64,000 nt of DNA from Candidatus Dechloromonas phosphoritropha (GCA_016722705.1 JADKGN010000004.1:2480001-2544000); one strand, 5' to 3'; numbered from the stretch's first letter, positions 36,378 through 47,138 are shown. Made by a program: numbers and translations. Notes: generated by a model from the sequence alone, not told the origin.

Positions 36378-36439
36378 GCGCGTTACAGCAGTGACGACGG
36401 TGACTTTTGTTTCGATCAAGCAGTTTCAAGGAGATATGG

Positions 36440-37448
36440 ATGGCGCTACGCATTGGCATCAATGGTTTTGGACGTGTCGGACGCATGGTTTTCCGCGCTG
36501 TCGCGAAGGAAGCCGAGTTCGCCGGGATTGAGATCGTCGGCATCAACGACCTTCTCGATCCCGAATACCTGGCCTACATGCTCAGGTTCGACTCGGTTCA
36601 TGGGAATTTCAAGGGCGAGATCGCCGTCGATGGTGATGACCTGGTCGTCAATGGCAGGAAGATTCGCCTCAGCGCGATGAAGGATCCGGCCGAACTGAAG
36701 TGGAATGAAGTCGGCGCCGATGTGGTCATCGATTGCACCGGACTCTTCCTGACGACCGAGGCCTGCGAGAAGCACCTGGTCGCCGGCGCCAGGAAGGTCG
36801 TCCAGTCGGCGCCGTCGAAGGACGACACGCCAATGTTCGTCTATGGTGTCAATCATCAGCGATACGCCGGCGAGGCCGTCGTCTCGGGAGCCTCGTGCAC
36901 GACCAACTGCCTGGCTCCGGTGGCCAAGGTCCTGCACGACAATTTCGGCATCAGGCGCGGCCTGATGAGTACGGTAGCACGCGGCAACCGCCAGCCAGAA
37001 GAGCGTGGATGGTCCATCCACCAAGGACTGGCGCGGCGGCCGCGGAATCCTCGAGAACATCATTCCATCGTCTACCGGCGCGGCCAAAGCGGTCGGCAAG
37101 GTCATTCCGGATCTGAACAAGAAGCTTACGGGCATGGCGTTTCGCGTGCCGACCTCGGATGTTTCGGTGGTCGACCTGACCGTCGAACTGGAGAAGCCCG
37201 CCGCCTATGAGGAAGTCTGCAAGGCGATGCAGGCCGCCGCAAACGCCGGCCCGCTCAAGGGCGTTCTCGGCTACACCAGCGAGAAGGTCGTGTCGACCGA
37301 TTTCCGCGGCTGCGCCCTGGCGTCGATCTTCGATGCCGACGCCGGCATCGCGCTCGACCCGACCTTCGTCAAGGTCGTCGCCTGGTATGACAACGAGTAC
37401 GGCTATACCTGCAACATGCTGCGCTTGGTCCAGCATATTGCCGGATAA
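36440..37448 (+). pseudogene. gap: glyceraldehyde-3-phosphate dehydrogenase with +1 frameshift
   Basis: Starts at ATG 36440 after AAGGAG with the NAD-binding RIGINGFGRVGRMVFRA. The catalytic cysteine motif SGASCTTNCLAPVAKVL is intact. At about 36977 one extra G follows ...GLMSTV. Skipping it restores the family sequence HAATASQKSVDGPSTKDWRG, and the second frame runs to 37448 through ILENIIPSSTGAAKAVGKVI, AFRVPTSDVSVVDLTVEL and VVAWYDNEYGYTCNML. All other parts look well conserved, so the lesion is very recent or an assembly error. Confidence 0.85.
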
Positions 37449-37482
37449 GCGTTTGGAGACAGGCCGCGATCAGGAGCAGGGC

Positions 37483-38184
37483 ATGGCCAGGCCGGGATTC
37501 ATCATTGCCCCGAGTATCCTTTCGGCCAACTTCGCCAGGCTGGGCGAGGAAGTTTCCGACGTCATCGCCGCCGGCGCCGACTGGATCCATTTCGACGTAA
37601 TGGACAACCACTATGTCCCCAACCTGACCATCGGCCCGCTCGTCTGCGAAGCGATCCGCCCGTGTACCACGGCGCCGATCGATGTGCATCTGATGGTCAG
37701 GCCGGTCGACCGCATCATTCCCGACTTCGCCCGGGCCGGGGCGAATGTCATCGCTTTCCACCCGGAAGCCTCCGAACACGTCGACCGCAGCCTGTCGCTG
37801 ATCCGTGATGCCGGCTGTCAGGCCGGCCTCGTCTTCAACCCGGCGACGCCGCTCGACCACATGGACTACGTCCTTGACAAGCTCGACCTCGTCCTGCTGA
37901 TGAGTGTCAACCCCGGCTTCGGCGGGCAGAAGTTCATCCCCGGCACGCTGGCCAAGGCGCGGGAAGCCCGCGCCCGGCTCGACGCCTACGAACAGCGCAG
38001 CGGTCGCCGTATCCGGCTTGAGATCGACGGCGGCGTCAATACCGCCAACATTGCCGAGATCGCCCGTGCCGGAGTCGATGCCTTCGTCGCCGGCTCCGCC
38101 GTCTTTGGCGCCGGCAAGGACAGCGATCCGCAGCGCTACAACACCGTCATCGGCCTCCTGCGCGGCGAACTGGCGAAGGTCTGA
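37483..38184 (+). CDS. rpe: ribulose-phosphate 3-epimerase
   Basis: 233 residues from ATG 37483 (AGGAG upstream). It interconverts ribulose 5-phosphate and xylulose 5-phosphate. Motifs are IIAPSILSANFARLGEEV, WIHFDVMDNHYVPNLTIGPL, PIDVHLMVRPVDRIIPDFA, HPEASEHVDR, LLMSVNPGFGGQKFIP, LEIDGGVNTANIAEI and DAFVAGSAVFGA. Complete and intact, although the genes on both sides are broken. The stop and the following gph start share a base (TGATG). Confidence 0.96.
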   Translation: MARPGFIIAPSILSANFARLGEEVSDVIAAGADWIHFDVMDNHYVPNLTIGPLVCEAIRPCTTAPIDVHLMVRPVDRIIPDFARAGANVIAFHPEASEHVDRSLSLIRDAGCQAGLVFNPATPLDHMDYVLDKLDLVLLMSVNPGFGGQKFIPGTLAKAREARARLDAYEQRSGRRIRLEIDGGVNTANIAEIARAGVDAFVAGSAVFGAGKDSDPQRYNTVIGLLRGELAKV

Positions 38185-38859
38185 TGCACTTCCAGCCAGT
38201 CACCTTCGACCTTGACGGTACCCTGCTCGATGCATTACCCGATCTGGTCGAGGCCAGTAATCGCATGCTGGCGGAACTCGGCTTGCCATTGCGCGGCGAA
38301 GGCGGAATCCGCAGCTTCGTCGGGTAGGGCGCCGTCGTCTTCGTGCGTCGCTGCCTGGACCATGGGAATCCGCCGGGTGAGGCGCTGCTTGCCCGTGCCG
38401 TCGAGGTTTTCAATCTGCACTATGCCGCGGTCAACGGCGAAAAGACACGGATTTTCGAAGGCGTGCTTGTCGGGCTCGATGCCTGGCGGGCGACAGGACT
38501 ACCGCTGGCGGTGCTGACCAACAAGCCTGCCACCTTCACCGATCCGCTGGTCGCGCGAATGGGGCTGAAGCACCATTTCTCCATCATTGTCTCCGGCGAC
38601 AGCACGCCTTTCCGCAAGCCGCACCCCGAACCGCTGCGTCAAGCCTGCGCGCGGATGCGGCGCCCCGTGAACTACCAATTTGCGCCTCGGCGACTCACGC
38701 CACGACATCGCAGCGGCCCGCGCCGCCGGCTGCACGGTGTATTGCGTGTCCTACGGCTATCACGAAGGCGAGGCTGTAAGCGCCACCGACTGTGATGCGC
38801 TGGTGGAAAGCCCGGAATCGGCGCTGCGCAAGGCGCAGGACTTTAGCAAAGCTGGCTGA
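38184..38859 (+). pseudogene. gph: phosphoglycolate phosphatase (HAD family), broken
   Basis: From ATG 38184: FDLDGTLLDALPDLVEASNR (the HAD nucleophile motif) then GGIRSFVG followed by TAG at 38325 where relatives have a lysine. The same frame resumes with VVFVRRCLDHGNPPGEALLA and PLAVLTNKPATFTDPLV, then shifts near 38665. The last part, LRLGDSRHDIAAARAAGCTV to QDFSKAG, is in another frame. A stop plus a frameshift with a small deletion make it inactive. Gph removes the 2-phosphoglycolate by-product; rpe-gph order is standard. Confidence 0.85.
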
Positions 38860-39349
38860 GCGGGCCGGTTGCTACCCTTCATGCCATCAACGATTGTGGG
38901 CAGGTAGCAAATTACAGCGGACATTCGAGACGGCTGCAAACTGGCAAGTCCTTGGTCGAGGCCGACAGTCGAACAGGATGTTGAAAACATCTTATCGGCC
39001 AAAAGCGGCTCGTCACCACTCCCGATCTGGCTTCCTGTTACCTGCCGTTCACGAATGCACACTATGGTCTAAAAGCCGCCATCTGTGATGCATTGGATAT
39101 ATTCGATCCCGTTGGTCCATTGAATGTCGGCAGTTCAAAACTGCCAATGGGTCTTCCCGACCCAATCCGGCCCTTCGTTCCTACGTTTGCTCGGTGCCAG
39201 GTTTGATATGCGAAGCAGCCGCCCAAGATGGCTCCTTGCAGGCAACAGACCAGCTTTCTGCCGGTCGATTGAATTCCGTCGGCAATGTGTTGCTAAACGT
39301 CCATTAACCCTTCAAAAACACAATTACTGCCAAAGTACTTGGTCATCCG
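38860..39349. other. intergenic stretch, no supported gene
   Basis: About 490 bases between the gph pseudogene and the kdp control region. Frames on both strands give no recognisable protein. The sequence is less GC-rich than its surroundings towards the kdp end. Nothing RNA-like was evident to me. Confidence 0.5.
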
Positions 39350-39380
39350 TTTTTACTGTTTTTTTATATCCAGCTACCAG
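39350..39380 (+). promoter_or_regulatory. candidate KdpE operator upstream of kdp
   Basis: TTTTTACTGTTTTTTTATAT, about 75-100 bases upstream of the first kdp-locus start codon, resembles the T-rich KdpE binding site of the E. coli kdp promoter (TTTATACTTTTTTTACACC, from memory). A very similar core, TTTTTATATC, recurs at 45151-45160 in front of another small-gene cluster in this locus. kdpD and kdpE are both present in the window. Confidence 0.55.
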
Positions 39381-39449
39381 GTCTTTCGAAAACTTTGATA
39401 GCGATTTTCCTAGTATGACCTCGTCGCAATACCTACAAGAGGTGTACTT

Positions 39450-39542
39450 ATGGATCTCGTCTATCTTGCCGGCATCGGGCTGTTCTTTGCCTTGATGCTT
39501 GGCCTCGCCACCGGCTGTGCCTGGCTGGGAGGCGCCAAATGA
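39450..39542 (+). CDS. 30-aa membrane peptide upstream of kdpF
   Basis: ATG 39450, preceded by AGAGGTG. The product is MDLVYLAGIGLFFALMLGLA then TGCAWLGGAK: a single membrane helix with a cysteine at its end. The stop overlaps the kdpF start (ATGA), which argues for real translation. It resembles short peptides encoded before kdpF in other proteobacteria, usually unannotated. It could be a second small Kdp subunit or a leader. Similar in size to KdpF but not the same sequence. Confidence 0.65.
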   Translation: MDLVYLAGIGLFFALMLGLATGCAWLGGAK

Positions 39543-39631
39543 CCTGGCTTCTCGTTCTCAGTGGCACCGCTGCCGCTGGCCTGCTGATTTATCTGATCGC
39601 AGCGCTGCTTAATCCGGAGGACTTCTCATGA
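39539..39631 (+). CDS. kdpF: KdpF, small stabilising subunit
   Basis: 30 residues: one membrane helix (LLVLSGTAAAGLLIYLIAAL) ending LNPEDFS, the typical LL-PE-F end of KdpF. It stabilises the KdpFABC high-affinity potassium pump. Overlaps the preceding peptide and kdpA by four bases on each side, so translation is coupled through the operon. Confidence 0.9.
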   Translation: MTWLLVLSGTAAAGLLIYLIAALLNPEDFS

Positions 39632-41406
39632 GCAACCATGCCTGGATTCTGCTCGGGATATTTCTCGTCATCCTCTTGCTGACCGTCAAACCCTTGGGGA
39701 CTTACATCGCCAATGTGATGGAAGGCCGCTTCCGCCTGGCCGGCAAGATTGAAAGCCCGCTCTATCGCCTGTGCGGCATCCGCCCGGATGAAGAAATGGG
39801 CTGGCTGAAATACGCCTTCGCTATCCTGATCTTCAATGCCCTTGGCGCCCTGGTGGTCTACACCCTGCAACGCCTGCAGGCCGACCTGCCGCTCAATCCG
39901 CAGGACTTCCCAAGTGTCAGCCCGGATTCGGCCTTCAATACCGCGATCAGCTTTGCCACCAACACCAACTGGCAAGGCTATGGCGGTGAATCGACCATGA
40001 GCTACCTGACCCAGATGCTGGGGCTCGGCGTGCAGAACTTTCTTTCAGCGGCGACCGGCATCGTTGTGGTGATCGCCCTGATCCGCGGTTTTGCCCGCCA
40101 TTCGGCCAAGACCGTCGGCAATGCCTGGGTCGATCTGACCCGCGTCACTCTCTATGTACTGCTGCCAATGGCCATCGTTTGTGCGCTGGCACTGACCAGC
40201 CAGGGTGTCATCCAGAATTTCGACGCTTACAAGGACGTGACGAAGCTTGAAGTGACCAGCTTCGACAACCCGAAGCTCGATGACGCCGGCCAGCCGCTCA
40301 AGGACGACAAGGGCGCCCCGCTCACCGAACCGGCACATACCCAGACCCAGACTCTGGCCATGGGTCCGGTCGCTTCGCAGGAAGCGATCAAGATGCTGGG
40401 TACCAACGGGGGAGGCTTCATGAACGCCAATTCGGCGCATCCTTATGAGAACCCGACGCCGCTGTCCAACTTTATCCAGATGCTGTCGATCTTCCTGATT
40501 CCGGCTGCCCTGTGCTTCACCTTCGGCCGCATGGTCGGCGATACCCGTCAGGGCTGGGCAGTGCTGGCCGCGATGACCCTGATGTTTGTCGCTCTGGCCT
40601 ATACCGCCATGCATTTCGAGCAGCAGGCGAATCCGCTGTTCACCCAGCTCGGTGTCGATCCGGCCGCCGGCAATATGGAAGGCAAGGAAACCCGCTTCGG
40701 CATCGCCGAGTCCGGCCTGTTCGCTACCATCACGACGCTCGCCTCCTGTGGCGCGGTCAACGCCATGCACGACTCGTTTACGCCGCTCGGTGGGCTGGTG
40801 CCGCTGGTCGACATGCAGCTTGGCGAAGTGGTGTTCGGCGGCGTCGGCACGGGCCTTTACGGCATGCTTGTGTTTGCCATCCTGGCGGTGTTTGTCGCGG
40901 GCCTGATGATCGGCCGGACGCCGGAGTATCTTGGCAAGAAGATTGAAGCCTACGAGATGAAGATGGTTTCGCTCGTCATTCTCGTGACGCCGATGCTGGT
41001 GTTGGTTGGTACGGCCATCGCGGTCAGTGTCGCCGCCGGCAAGGCGGGCGTCGGCAATCCAGGTGCGCACGGCTTTTCGGAAATCCTGTACGCCTTCACC
41101 TCAGCCGCCAACAACAATGGCAGCGCCTTCGCCGGGCTGTCGGCCAATACGCCGTGCTATAACGTCATGCTGGGTATCGCCATGTGGTTCGGCCGCTTCG
41201 GCGTGATCGTCCCGGTGTTGGCCATCGCCGGCTCGCTGGCGGCAAAGAAACGAATTCCTGTGGGCGCCGGCACCTTGCCGACCCATGGCCCGCTCTTCGT
41301 CACCTTGCTGATCGGCACCGTGCTCCTGGTGGGCCTCCTGAATTACGTCCCGGCGTTGGCTCTTGGCCCAGTCATTGAGCATCTGATGCTCTGGGCCGCT
41401 CAATAA
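39628..41406 (+). CDS. kdpA: KdpA, potassium-binding subunit
   Basis: 592 residues, about ten membrane helices, related to the SKT channel family. Selectivity-filter-like segments are TNTNWQGYGGESTMSYL, GTNGGGFMNANSAHPYENPT, ASCGAVNAMHDSFTPLGGL and SAANNNGSAFAGL, matching the four pore loops. It captures periplasmic potassium at micromolar concentration and passes it to KdpB. Full length, normal start after kdpF. Confidence 0.97.
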   Translation: MSNHAWILLGIFLVILLLTVKPLGTYIANVMEGRFRLAGKIESPLYRLCGIRPDEEMGWLKYAFAILIFNALGALVVYTLQRLQADLPLNPQDFPSVSPDSAFNTAISFATNTNWQGYGGESTMSYLTQMLGLGVQNFLSAATGIVVVIALIRGFARHSAKTVGNAWVDLTRVTLYVLLPMAIVCALALTSQGVIQNFDAYKDVTKLEVTSFDNPKLDDAGQPLKDDKGAPLTEPAHTQTQTLAMGPVASQEAIKMLGTNGGGFMNANSAHPYENPTPLSNFIQMLSIFLIPAALCFTFGRMVGDTRQGWAVLAAMTLMFVALAYTAMHFEQQANPLFTQLGVDPAAGNMEGKETRFGIAESGLFATITTLASCGAVNAMHDSFTPLGGLVPLVDMQLGEVVFGGVGTGLYGMLVFAILAVFVAGLMIGRTPEYLGKKIEAYEMKMVSLVILVTPMLVLVGTAIAVSVAAGKAGVGNPGAHGFSEILYAFTSAANNNGSAFAGLSANTPCYNVMLGIAMWFGRFGVIVPVLAIAGSLAAKKRIPVGAGTLPTHGPLFVTLLIGTVLLVGLLNYVPALALGPVIEHLMLWAAQ

Positions 41407-41419
41407 GCTTAGGGAGAAA

Positions 41420-43489
<2,070 letters not shown>

Positions 43490-43499
43490 GGAGAAAATC

Positions 43500-44069
43500 A
43501 TGAAAACCTTGTTACGTCCCGCCATCAGCCTCTTCGTCCTACTCACTGCCGTTACCGGCGTGGTTTATCCCCTGGTCGTCACTGGCGTCGCCAAAGTTGC
43601 CTTTCCCGAGGCGGCCAGCGGCAGCCTGATCGTCCAGGATGGCAAAGCGGTCGGCTCCCGGCTGATTGGGCAAAACTTCACTGATCCCAAGCATTTCTGG
43701 GGCCGTCCCTCGGCGACCGGGCCAATGCCTTACAACGCCTCGGCCTCAGGCGGCTCCAACCTGGGGGCGCTCAATCCGGTGCTGGTCGATGCCGTCAAGG
43801 GCCGAATCGAAGCTCTGAAGGCAGCCGACCCCGACAACCAGAGCCCGATTCCGGCCGACCTGGTCAATGCCTCGGGCAGCGGTCTTGACCCCCATATCAG
43901 CCCGGAAGCGGCAGCCTACCAAGTGGCGCGCGTTGCCCGGGAACGGCATCTGCCAGTCGCCGATCTCGAGGCGCTGCTCAGCCAACACACCGAAGGCCGT
44001 CAATGGGGTGTTTTTGGCGAGCCCCGGGTCAATGTGCTCGAACTCAATATTGCTCTTGATTCCATTTGA
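43500..44069 (+). CDS. kdpC: KdpC subunit
   Basis: 189 residues, one N-terminal membrane helix (SLFVLLTAVTGVVYPLVVTG) and a periplasmic domain with GSRLIGQNFTDPKHFWGRPS, YNASASGGSNLG, GSGLDPHISPEAAAYQVARV and VNVLELNIALD. KdpC is needed for assembly of the Kdp pump. Ends the kdpFABC set; the porin gene follows 22 bases later. Confidence 0.96.
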   Translation: MKTLLRPAISLFVLLTAVTGVVYPLVVTGVAKVAFPEAASGSLIVQDGKAVGSRLIGQNFTDPKHFWGRPSATGPMPYNASASGGSNLGALNPVLVDAVKGRIEALKAADPDNQSPIPADLVNASGSGLDPHISPEAAAYQVARVARERHLPVADLEALLSQHTEGRQWGVFGEPRVNVLELNIALDSI

Positions 44070-44091
44070 TAGAAACTGCAGAAAGGCTGTC

Positions 44092-44901
44092 ATGAAAAAG
44101 CATTCCGGCTCCCTCCTTGCCCCGGCCGCTATTTTCCTCAGTGCCGGATTTTCGGCACCGCTCCTGGCCGAAGAAACGGCAACGCTGGAACACTCCCTGA
44201 CCGGCAATCTTGGTCTGTTCTCCAGCTACCGTTTTCGCGGCATCGACCAGACTTTCGGCAAGCCGGCGCTGCAGGGCGGAGTCGACTACGCTCATGCGAG
44301 CGGCATCTACGTTGGCAACTGGAACTCCAACGTGAACTCCGGCGCCGGTTTCCCTGACGGCAACCTGGAAATGGACTTCTATGGTGGCTACAAGATGCCC
44401 TTCGGCGACTTCGGTATCGATGTCGGCGGTAGCTACTACTACTATCCGGGTACCGACCTCAACGGCAGCAAGGTCAAGAACGGTGAAATCTACATCGGTG
44501 GCAGCTGGAAGACGCTTTCACTGAAATACTACTATGCCTTGACCGACTACTTCAGTGCCAAGGGTTCAAACGGTAAAAGTACCGACGGCACCGGCTATAT
44601 CGACCTGACCGGTTCTTACGATCTGGGTGACGGCTGGGGACTGGTCGGCCATGTCGGCCATCTCGACTTCAAGAACGTCTCGGGTGGCAGCTATACCGAC
44701 TGGAAACTGGGCGTGACCAAGGATATTTCGGGCTGGGTCATTGGCGCCGCGTACGTCGACACCAATGCCAAGGGTGACTGCAGTACAGGAGAGTTTTATT
44801 GTTTCTCCAACTCCCTGAGCAACCAGAATGTCCAGAACGGCAGCAAGACCGAGGATGCCGGCCGCGCTATCGCAGTTCTTTCGCTGAGCAAGAGTTTCTA
44901 A
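44092..44901 (+). CDS. TorF family putative porin
   Basis: 269 residues. Signal peptide to about residue 26 (SAPLLAEE), then a beta-rich chain with GNLGLFSSYRFRGIDQTFGK, the opening of the TorF-type porin family, and LEMDFYGGYKMPFGDFGIDV. It ends in Phe, as outer-membrane barrel proteins do. Placement directly after kdpC suggests it helps potassium or other cations cross the outer membrane under the same control. Substrate unproven. Confidence 0.85.
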   Translation: MKKHSGSLLAPAAIFLSAGFSAPLLAEETATLEHSLTGNLGLFSSYRFRGIDQTFGKPALQGGVDYAHASGIYVGNWNSNVNSGAGFPDGNLEMDFYGGYKMPFGDFGIDVGGSYYYYPGTDLNGSKVKNGEIYIGGSWKTLSLKYYYALTDYFSAKGSNGKSTDGTGYIDLTGSYDLGDGWGLVGHVGHLDFKNVSGGSYTDWKLGVTKDISGWVIGAAYVDTNAKGDCSTGEFYCFSNSLSNQNVQNGSKTEDAGRAIAVLSLSKSF

Positions 44902-45140
44902 GTCAGTGGCGAGAATGCCCGTGCTACACCCCAGACGGATAACGGGGAAACAGGTTACCTTATTCCCATCCTCCGCCAATGGCTTGAACGATGGCGGGCA
45001 CACCTGATGATCCTGGCCGATGCGACCCGGATGTTTTCTGATCATCAGATTCGCCGGCGCTTGAGTCAATGCAGCAACGCCCGGGATGTGAAACAGCTAT
45101 TCGATGGATGGACGCTCCAAGTGCTGAAGGCGTAGGTGAT
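44902..45140 (+). other. short unassigned stretch with a 42-codon ORF
   Basis: An open frame at 45007-45135 reads ADATRMFSDHQIRRRLSQCS and ends QLFDGWTLQVLKA. It has no recognised family and no clear ribosome site; the frame remains open upstream to about 44945. It could be the tail of a lost gene. No other structure seen. Confidence 0.3.
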
Positions 45141-45170
45141 CTTTGCGTTATTTTTATATCGAAGCGCCAC
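45141..45170 (+). promoter_or_regulatory. second candidate KdpE-type box
   Basis: TTTGCGTTATTTTTATATCG matches the core of the box before kdpF (TTTTTATATC followed about 8 bases later by CCA). The next 50 bases also show a loosely similar layout. It lies upstream of the small-ORF/CorA/kdpDE group and could drive that second half of the locus. Confidence 0.4.
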
Positions 45171-45249
45171 TATTTTCCAAATTTTTGAAATTGCTTTGCC
45201 CAGTATTCGCAAGGAGTCAGGCTTCTCGAAATGGCCCAACACGGATGCC

Positions 45250-45324
45250 GTGAATTTTCTGCTGGTAGTCGCCACTATCCTTGTTCCCCTGGGACTGGCT
45301 TGGCTATTTGTTAACCGAAAGTGA
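45250..45324 (+). CDS. possible 24-aa membrane peptide
   Basis: From GTG 45250: VNFLLVVATILVPLGLAWLF then VNRK, a single membrane helix with a basic end, similar in plan to KdpF-like peptides. The frame is open back to 45136, so a longer form is possible. No convincing ribosome site was seen. The next start codon (45332) is eight bases downstream of its stop. Confidence 0.4.
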   Translation: MNFLLVVATILVPLGLAWLFVNRK

Positions 45325-45331
45325 AGGGAAT

Positions 45332-45486
45332 ATGAGCTCAGACCTATACATCGGCATCGCCTTGGGCAACGATGTTCTTGAAATCGCCGCCCTGGGACCT
45401 GGGAAGGCTGCCGTGGCGATGAAATTCCCGGCCATGGGAATGGGGCTCGAAAGAATCCGGGGCTTTTTGTCCTGCTCCGGGAATTA
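45332..45486 (+). pseudogene. 5' part of a small gene interrupted by an IS630 pair
   Basis: ATG 45332 with AAGGGA upstream. Encodes SSDLYIGIALGNDVLEIAAL, KAAVAMKFPAMGMGLERIRG and FLSCSGNY, up to the TA at 45485-45486 where the IS630-type element begins. Joining this TA to position 48208 restores one open frame of 99 codons plus stop, ending RETFIASSTIADQALALARY. The GIALGNDVLEIA start recalls an RNase-H-like/actin-like first strand, but I cannot name the family. Confidence 0.7.
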
Positions 45487-45546
45487 TTCCATTTTCACAC
45501 CAATTAAGCAATAATAAGTGCATCTCAATGAGATCTGAGGTGTGGC

Positions 45547-46604
45547 ATGGGAAGGCCGTTCAAGGGAGAGGGGTCGGTAGCGGAGGCGCTGAAGATTGTC
45601 AAAGAAGCCAAGAGTGTGGAACAACTGCGCCAGGCCCAAGCGGTTGTTCTGCCGTTGTGCTACGGTTTGAATCTTGAGCAGACCGCCGCGGTGATCGGTG
45701 TTTCGCTCAGTTGGGCCTCACGATTACGCAACGCGTTTCTGGCTGGACATCGGGTAGGCGGTGAATCGGAACCTGCACGAGGCGGACGCCACCGGGAGAA
45801 TTTCACCCGAGCGCAAGAAGCCGAACTGTTGAAACCCTTTTTCGACCAAGCGGCCAAGGGCGGTATATTGGTCGTCAGTCAGATCAAGCCGGCCCTGGAG
45901 AAAGCGCTGGGACGCCCGATGGCGCTGTCCTCCGCCTACAACGTGCTGCATCGCAACGGTTGGCGCAAGCTGGCGCCAGACAAGCGACATCCGCAAAGTG
46001 ATCCGACCGCGCAGGAGGCGTGGAAAAAAAACTCCCCGACACCCTTGCCGAACTCCGGAGAGATTTCGCTCAAGGAACCCCGATCCATCTGATGTTTCAG
46101 GACGAAGCGCGCTTCGGGCGCATCAACGATGTGCGTCGTGCCTGGGCGCCCCAACCCATTCGACCGTTGTGCCGGGCCATGCTCACCCACCAATACACCT
46201 ACGCCTACGCGGCCGTCGATGTGGATACGGGCGAGCTTGACTCGCTGATCTTGCCGCACGTCAATACGCCATGCATGCAGCTATTCCTCGACGAAGTGGC
46301 GGCACGCCATCCGATGGATCGGATCGTCATGGTCCTTGACGGTGCGGGCTGGCATGCCAGCCAAGCACTCAGAACACCCGAAAACATACACCTGCTACCG
46401 TTGCCTCCCTATGCCCCTGAACTCAACCCGGTCGAGCATCTCTGGGATGAACTGCGCGAGAAGTTCTTCCACAACCTGGCCTTCGATAGCATCGATGCAC
46501 TTGAAGATCAACTCGAATCGAGCCTCAAAACCCTTGAATCAGAGCACCAGCGTGTCCGCTCAATCATACACTGGCCGTGGATAGTTAATGCATTAACGAA
46601 TTAG
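45547..46604 (+). CDS. IS630 family transposase, copy 1 (two frames)
   Basis: ORF A (45547-46092) holds the helix-turn-helix part (EQTAAVIGVSLSWASRLRNA, FDQAAKGGILVVSQIKPALE). ORF B (46020-46604) holds the DDE catalytic domain: MFQDEARFGRIND (Asp), MVLDGAGWHAS (Asp) and NPVEHLWDELREKF (Glu). A run of eight A at 46024-46031 lies in the overlap; a -1 shift there fuses A to B. This is the usual way such IS elements make full transposase. Both frames are intact. Confidence 0.88.
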
Positions 46605-46616
46605 AAACGGAATCAG

Positions 46617-46766
46617 TCATGAGCGGCCTCCGGATAGAAGCACCGCCAATCCGTTGTCGCTCGCCGGGCCGGCGCCGAGTTCGGTGATGACCGCCTTGGT
46701 CAGCCAGCCGGGTGTGACGTCAAGGGCCGGGTTGGCGACATCATCACTGCCAGGCAACTGGCGCAG
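46617..46766 (-). pseudogene. mtnA-like 3' fragment (passenger)
   Basis: Minus-strand reading gives VANPALDVTPGWLTKAVITE and LGAGPASDNGLAVLLSGGRS before a stop at 46617. The first part matches the C-terminal VRNPAFDVTPA...LITE signature of S-methyl-5-thioribose-1-phosphate isomerase, a methionine-salvage enzyme. Only about 50 codons remain. It is trapped between the IS630 copies next to an aminotransferase fragment of related pathway. Confidence 0.55.
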
Positions 46767-46775
46767 CAGCGACGG

Positions 46776-47078
46776 TTGGTGATGTCGCGCCTGGCGGCCG
46801 AGTGCGGGGCGATCAACCTGTCGCAGGGCTTTGCCGATTTCCAGGCCGAACCGGCTCTGTTCGATTCCATGCACCGTCACATGCTGGCCGGGCGCAACTC
46901 GTACGCGCCGATGGCCGGCATGCCCGGGCTGGACCAGGCTATCGTCGACAATGTCGCCAGCCTGTATGGGGCGCATTTCGATGTCGACAGCGAGGTGACA
47001 GTCACCGCCGGCGCGACGCAGGCGATCTTCACGGCGATCACCGTATTCGTCAGGCCGGGTGACGAAGTGATCGTCTAA
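46776..47078 (+). pseudogene. methionine aminotransferase-like 5' fragment (passenger)
   Basis: VMSRLAAECGAINLSQGFAD, NSYAPMAGMPGLDQAIVDNV and VTVTAGATQAIFTAITVFVR, then PGDEVIV and a stop created by the IS630 end. This is the N-terminal third of a class I PLP aminotransferase of the YbdL/MtnE type, which makes methionine from its keto acid. The PLP lysine region is missing. With the mtnA piece, it points to a methionine-salvage locus as the source. Confidence 0.65.
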
Positions 47079-47138
47079 TTCAATTTCCACACCAATTAAG
47101 CAATAATAAGTGCATCTCAATGAGATCTGAGGTGTGGC

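Noticed and set aside
39124..39495. Plus-strand 123-codon frame upstream of kdp
   Set aside because: Runs through the T-rich control region and into the 30-aa peptide gene in another frame; no ribosome site or motif.
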